DNA from: an uncultured Mycoplasmatota bacterium
GTDB taxonomy: Bacteria; Bacillota_I; Bacilli_A; RF39; UBA660
DNA: 19,628 bases
Direction: 5' to 3'
Assembly (NCBI GenBank): GCA_946497375.1
Contig: CAMMKE010000017.1
Coordinates: 1 to 19,628 of the forward strand
In this document: positions 15,738 to 19,628 of the stretch, piece after piece
How positions within the stretch are numbered: position 1 is the stretch's first letter
Layout: each line of letters begins with the position of its first letter
Made by a program: the position numbers and the translations under genes
The notes under the pieces: model-generated
The model's database searches: none
What the model was told of the DNA's origin: nothing
Seen by the model: the letters and a program-made list of their open reading frames with translations, nothing else

Positions 15738-17735
15738 GTGAAGGATATGCTATGGGGTGATCCAGGTTTTATAGCAAATTTTATTAGATGGTTTTTTTCT
15801 ATTTTAGATAGTATTGGCTATTTCTTTTTGAGTGGAATATTTAATGTTTTTTTTACTGTTGCTAATGCAACCTTTTTTCAGGGTGATGTCATAAACGAGT
15901 TTTATGAAAGAGTGCAATTGATATTAGGAATATTTATGATATTTATATTGTCATTTACACTTTTGCAAATTATTATTAATCCTGATATGTTTAAGGATAA
16001 ACAAAAGGGTGCTGGTTCACTTGTTATGAGGGTTGCTGTTATGTTAGTTTTATTAACATTAATTGTACCTATTAAAGTTCCGGAAGATGGGAATCCTTTA
16101 AATGAAAAAATAAATAATAATGGTATTTTATTTGGTTTTTTATATCAAATTCAAGATACTGTTGTTAAAGATAATGTTTTAGGAAAGTTAATTCTTGGTT
16201 ATAATGTTGCTGATGTTGGTGATAGTGTCACATATGAAGATATTGATGGTAACTTACGACTTCAAGGAATGGAAAATGTAGGCGATGTTATTACAGCAGA
16301 GATTGCCAAAGCTTTTATTACACCGGCTTTAAAAGATGGATATACTGAAGTAAATGCTGATCCAGAATCGGATAATTATTATGAAAAATCTGCTTTATGT
16401 CCTACTGATATAGCACCTTATTTGAATAGATTAGTATCTTCTAGTGGTTTACTTGATCATGTAAATCTTACATGTAAACCAGAAGGTGGTAAAGAAATTT
16501 ATGCATTTAGTTATACTGGTTTCGGTGGAGTAGTGTGTGCTATTGTTATGACTATAATAATTATAGGTTTTACTCTTGATATTGCTGTTAGAGCCATTAA
16601 GCTTGCAATTTTAAGATTAATTGCACCTATTCCTATAATTTCTTATATTAGCCCTGGGCAGGAAAAAAATGGTGCTTTTGGTAATTGGGTTAAAACATTA
16701 ACTTCTACATATTTAAGTTTATTTATAAGATTAATAATTATTTATTTTGGTATATACTTAATAATTCTATTAAGAAATGGTGATTTAGTTGCAGGTATAA
16801 AAGAATCTACGCTAGCTAATGTGTTTGTTATAATTGGTATCTTAGTATTCATGAAAGAAGCTCCTAAGTTTTTCCAAGATATGTTAGGTATTAAAGGTGA
16901 TGGTAAACTATTTAGTAGTGTTGCGCCAATTTTTGCGGCTGCTGGTATTGGAGCAGGAAAACTTGCTGCTGGTACACTTTCTGCTGTTACTGGTAATGGG
17001 TTTATGGCAGGAGCTTCGCAAGTTCATGGTAATGGTATTGTTAATAAAGGTATGACAATGTTTCGAAATTTAACTCCTAAGCAACAAGAGATTATTAAGA
17101 ACAAAAGAACAGGAAGACTTGAGTTGAATAAACTTCATGGTCAATGGAAGAAAGGTGATAGAGTGTATGGAGCTTTAGGAAAGGACGCGTTTAACGGTGA
17201 GCCTGATGATATGAGTTACAATATTTTTAGTAGTAGAGAATTTGCTGAATCAAAACGAGCTGTTGATAATGCTAATGAGCATCTTAAAGATGTAAGTGCT
17301 AGATATAATGAAGCATATTCTAGAGGAAAGCTTACACAAGAACTAGTTGAAGAATATGAGAAGGCTCAGAAGTCTTTAAAAGGAAAAGAATCTACTCATG
17401 AAAGTATGAGAAAATTATATAGCAAAGATGCTGAACTTGAAGATGCATACAAATTTAGAAAATATAATGAGACTGATCCAACGAACATTAATAGATATAT
17501 TGCTTCTCGTAATTCATCTTCATCAATGACAACTGGTAATTCAAGTTCTTTTAATACGAATTCGTCTTCATTATCTGGAAACCAAATGCCTGCTAACACT
17601 TCTTCCTCATCAACTATTGGAGGAGTTCCTGTGTCTAAACCAAATTCTGATGGAGAAAGAACAACGCCTTCAGGAATTATACTAGGATCAGGGGTAGATT
17701 TAGATAAAAATAATAATAACAATAGACATAAATAA
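15738..17735 (+). CDS. VirB6/TrbL-like polytopic T4SS channel protein
   Basis: A 665-residue inner-membrane protein of the VirB6/TrbL type. Hydrophobic segments lie near residues 15-45, 58-80, 94-113, 262-283, 286-303, 325-345 and 360-372. A large extracytoplasmic loop (about 114-260) contains C221 and C246. The AVRAIKLAILRLIAPIPIIS segment is typical of the family in Firmicutes elements. After residue 385 a long cytoplasmic tail has an Ala/Gly-rich start, a coiled-coil-like charged stretch (about 500-590) and a Ser/Asn-rich end. VirB6 proteins form part of the transport channel with VirB4. GTG 15738 and ATG 15747 are both possible starts because the ribosome site is ambiguous; the longer is given. 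Confidence 0.83.
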   Translation: MKDMLWGDPGFIANFIRWFFSILDSIGYFFLSGIFNVFFTVANATFFQGDVINEFYERVQLILGIFMIFILSFTLLQIIINPDMFKDKQKGAGSLVMRVAVMLVLLTLIVPIKVPEDGNPLNEKINNNGILFGFLYQIQDTVVKDNVLGKLILGYNVADVGDSVTYEDIDGNLRLQGMENVGDVITAEIAKAFITPALKDGYTEVNADPESDNYYEKSALCPTDIAPYLNRLVSSSGLLDHVNLTCKPEGGKEIYAFSYTGFGGVVCAIVMTIIIIGFTLDIAVRAIKLAILRLIAPIPIISYISPGQEKNGAFGNWVKTLTSTYLSLFIRLIIIYFGIYLIILLRNGDLVAGIKESTLANVFVIIGILVFMKEAPKFFQDMLGIKGDGKLFSSVAPIFAAAGIGAGKLAAGTLSAVTGNGFMAGASQVHGNGIVNKGMTMFRNLTPKQQEIIKNKRTGRLELNKLHGQWKKGDRVYGALGKDAFNGEPDDMSYNIFSSREFAESKRAVDNANEHLKDVSARYNEAYSRGKLTQELVEEYEKAQKSLKGKESTHESMRKLYSKDAELEDAYKFRKYNETDPTNINRYIASRNSSSSMTTGNSSSFNTNSSSLSGNQMPANTSSSSTIGGVPVSKPNSDGERTTPSGIILGSGVDLDKNNNNNRHK

Positions 17736-17764
17736 TATTGCTTAGTAATGGAGTGTGATATATA

Positions 17765-18091
17765 GTGAATAATTATTTAATACCTGCAAATACAAAGAGC
17801 GGACAACTTATTTTGGGGTATTTTAAACCTTTTGATTTAATATTGCTAGGAACTGGAGTTTTAATTTCTCTTGTTATGTTGATGACTTTTCCAATGTCTT
17901 CCAATTGGCAAGTGGTTATTGTGGTTTTACCAGGATTAATTTCTGCTTTTCTTGTTATTCCTGTTCCTAATTACCATAATATTTTAACAATAATTATAGA
18001 ATGCTATACCTTCTTTACTAATAGAAGGAGATTCATTTGGAAAGGTTGGTGTGTTAGTGATGTCAAAGATGTCCAAAAAAACAGCAAGTAG
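17765..18091 (+). CDS. PrgI-like (VirB3-like) T4SS membrane protein
   Basis: A 108-residue small membrane protein of the PrgI family, the VirB3 equivalent of Gram-positive type IV secretion systems. It begins with a short polar segment (IPANTKSGQLILGYFKPFD), then two adjacent TM segments (about 25-42 and 50-67), a PVPNYHN turn and a basic C-terminal segment with FFTNRRRFIWKGW. The start is GTG 17765 after GGAGTGTG (17750-17757). It overlaps the next gene by about 30-40 bp, showing translational coupling to the VirB4 part. PrgI docks VirB4 to the membrane in the known systems, and its position just before the VirB4 genes fits that. Confidence 0.85.
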   Translation: MNNYLIPANTKSGQLILGYFKPFDLILLGTGVLISLVMLMTFPMSSNWQVVIVVLPGLISAFLVIPVPNYHNILTIIIECYTFFTNRRRFIWKGWCVSDVKDVQKNSK

Positions 18092-18620
18092 TCAGTATAC
18101 TGAAGATTGGTTACCTATTTCTAGTATTCAGAATGGTTTTATTATTACTGATAATAAACAAAAAGTAACTGGTGTTAAAATTACACCTAGAAATATTTTT
18201 ATTCTTGATCAGCAAGAACAAGATAATGTTTTAATTGGTCTTAAAAACTTCTATAATATGATTGACTTTGAATTCTGGTTAGTTGTTGCCGATAGACCTG
18301 TTGATATATCTGTTTATATGTCTCAGTTACAACTTTTGTATAACGATGCAGCTTCTCCTGCAATACGTAAGCTTATTTTGCAAGATATAGATAAAGGTAA
18401 TATGTTTATGAATAATAATATTGTTGATACTGAGTATTTTATTCTATTTAAAGATGCTAGCGAAGATCTTTTACAAAAAAGAATTAGAATGCTTATTAAT
18501 GGTCTTGCAGGATGTGGTTTAAATGCTGCTCAAGTTAGTAATGATGATTTAAGAATAATTATGGAAAACTTCTTAAATGGAGGAGTTAATACTGAGTTTG
18601 GGACGGTGATGCCAGTATGA
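18060..18620 (+). CDS. Separate VirB4 N-terminal-like (TraC-type) protein
   Basis: A 186-residue soluble protein, taken from ATG 18060 (GGTTGGTG about 8 nt upstream; GTG 18051 is an in-frame alternative). Its strand-helix pattern reads like the N-terminal domain of VirB4/TraC ATPases: YTEDWLPISSIQNGFIIT, then GVKITPRNIFILDQQEQD, an LKNFYNMIDFEFWLVV strand pair and a basic QKRIRMLINGLAGCGL helix. In many VirB4 proteins this domain is joined to the ATPase; here a TGA stop separates them. The ATPase gene starts in the overlapping ATGA (18617-18620). The two products are probably made together and form one complex. It is read as a genuine split and not a sequencing error because the overlap is a normal coupled start. 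Confidence 0.75.
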   Translation: MSKMSKKTASSQYTEDWLPISSIQNGFIITDNKQKVTGVKITPRNIFILDQQEQDNVLIGLKNFYNMIDFEFWLVVADRPVDISVYMSQLQLLYNDAASPAIRKLILQDIDKGNMFMNNNIVDTEYFILFKDASEDLLQKRIRMLINGLAGCGLNAAQVSNDDLRIIMENFLNGGVNTEFGTVMPV

Positions 18621-19628
18621 GTATAAGTATTAAAAGTCAATTAGCACCTAAAGGGTTGCAATTTAATCCTAGTGATTTTGTTGTTAGTGATAAGTATGCA
18701 ACTATACTTTCTGTTATATCTTATCCTAAATATATCTCTCCTGGATATTTATCAACATTAACATCTATGAGTGGTATAAAAATAGTTATTAAACATATCC
18801 CAGTACCATTTAATACAATGTCTAAGATGATTAATAGACAGGTTGCAGATTTAAGAGAAAAGTATCGTCAAGAACATGATCAAACAGCTAAAGAAAGAAT
18901 TAGACAAGATGCTGAGAGTTTGGAAGCATTCGTTTCAATGCTTGCTTCTAGTCAGTCTCGTATTTTCGATTTTCAAATGCATATTATGATTAATGCTGAT
19001 ACGAGAGAAGACTTGGAACTTAGAAAAGTTAATGTTAAAAATTATTTAGATGCAATGGAATTAAGAGCTGTTTCACTTCGGTTTGAACAAGAGAAAGTTT
19101 TAAAGAGTATTTTACCAATATTTCCTGATCAAGATATAGAACAGAGAATTGGTACACCAATACCAACTCCTACTATTGCAGCGATGTATCCTTTTATCTT
19201 TGATAGTATCAAAGATCCTGGTCTTTCTGTCTTACTTGGTGTTGATTTTTCTGGTGGAGTTATTCTATTTAATCAATTTCTTTATCAAATTAGAAAAGAA
19301 AATAATAGAAATAATGCTAATATGATTATTCTTGGTACTTCTGGATCTGGTAAGAGTACGGCTGCTAAATTACTTCTTAGGACTCATATTAGAAATGGTT
19401 GTCAGATAGTGGCAATTGATCCTGAAAATGAGTTAGAAGAGATGACTAAAACCTTTGGTGGTGATGTTGTTGATATTGGTAAAGGTGGAGAATATGGTCT
19501 TATTAATCCATTAGAAGTTATTATTGATGCTGATGATGAAGAGATTTCTCAGGGATTGGGTTATACTGTTTTAACTCGTACTTTACAGTCTCTTAGAGCT
19601 TTTATGAAGTATTATGATCCATCTATTG
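18617..19628 (+). CDS. virB4: VirB4/TraC-type conjugation ATPase, 3' truncated by window end
   Basis: This gene runs off the window; 337 complete codons are visible. It starts at ATG 18617 in an ATGA overlap with the preceding gene, with GGTGAT 6 nt upstream. The N-terminal part has a helical region (about 73-115) and an IPTPTIAAMYPF link. The ATPase domain then opens with Walker A GTSGSGKST at residues 240-248. The following VAIDPENELEEMTKTFGGDV, with the GGEYGLINPLEV strand, is typical of VirB4. VirB4 energises assembly of the T4SS and its pilin in partnership with PrgI and VirB6. Walker B and later motifs are beyond the end. Confidence 0.92.
   Translation, partial: MSISIKSQLAPKGLQFNPSDFVVSDKYATILSVISYPKYISPGYLSTLTSMSGIKIVIKHIPVPFNTMSKMINRQVADLREKYRQEHDQTAKERIRQDAESLEAFVSMLASSQSRIFDFQMHIMINADTREDLELRKVNVKNYLDAMELRAVSLRFEQEKVLKSILPIFPDQDIEQRIGTPIPTPTIAAMYPFIFDSIKDPGLSVLLGVDFSGGVILFNQFLYQIRKENNRNNANMIILGTSGSGKSTAAKLLLRTHIRNGCQIVAIDPENELEEMTKTFGGDVVDIGKGGEYGLINPLEVIIDADDEEISQGLGYTVLTRTLQSLRAFMKYYDPSI

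Noticed and set aside
15727..15741. ATG 15727 as the VirB6-like start
   Set aside because: It is out of frame and reaches TGA after four codons.
17396..17722. Minus-strand open frame within the VirB6-like tail
   Set aside because: Shadow of the Ser/Asn-rich coding tail, with no start signal.
18597..18640. Frameshift or nonsense error explaining the split VirB4
   Set aside because: The ATGA overlap, ribosome site and fresh start with new N-terminal sequence look like a normal coupled gene pair.
61..19628. Mycoplasma-type code with TGA as Trp
   Set aside because: Trp is TGG throughout and the VirB4 N-terminal-like gene ends at TGA exactly where a coupled ATG begins.
1..19628. CRISPR array, tRNA, rRNA or insertion sequence
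   Set aside because: No spaced direct repeats, tRNA-like fold, rRNA segment or transposase was seen on reading.
582..19628. Calling the window a proven conjugative element
   Set aside because: No relaxase, coupling ATPase, integrase or attachment site is visible here.

Overview
This is an AT-rich Firmicutes-type window, about 30% GC by eye. It has strong AGGAG-type ribosome sites, short intergenic gaps, no outer-membrane components, a lipoprotein and a class B sortase. Tryptophan is encoded by TGG and one gene stops at TGA, so the standard bacterial code applies and not the mycoplasma code. I infer an uncultured gut-type Bacilli or Clostridia lineage; the species cannot be read from the sequence.

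Layout. At the left edge, on the minus strand, is a thioredoxin-like lipoprotein. It is divergent from a long plus-strand gene train that fills the rest of the window. Block A (582-7997) holds envelope genes: a five-TM protein with a DUF4352-like ectodomain, an anchored Ig-like/tandem-module protein, a class B sortase, a Cys-rich 925-residue secreted protein and a small bitopic pilin-like protein. Block B (8021-11802) is a Tad-type core: CpaB-like SAF protein, CpaF/TadA ATPase, TadB and TadC. Block C (11872-13521) has its own promoter and encodes a 59-residue Flp-like pilin, a TadE-like pseudopilin and a TadZ/CpaE-like protein whose nucleotide loop has decayed. Block D (13577-14329) carries two VirB2/T4SS-pilin-like proteins, the first framed by a consensus promoter and a hairpin terminator. 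Block E (14465 to the end) is a type IV secretion core: a secreted protein fused to a third VirB2-like hairpin, a VirB6/TrbL-like protein, PrgI, a separate VirB4 N-terminal-like protein, and a VirB4 ATPase cut off by the window end.

How they may work together (inference). CpaF with TadB/TadC would assemble the Flp/TadE filament. VirB4, PrgI and VirB6 would handle the VirB2-like subunits. The sortase and the large Cys-rich and Ig-like proteins would supply the surface part. Many exported products have paired cysteines, which fits the adjacent thioredoxin-like lipoprotein acting on their disulfides. No relaxase, coupling ATPase, prepilin peptidase or recombinase lies in the window. Conjugation is therefore unproven, and a combined Tad/T4SS surface machine is the most interesting reading.
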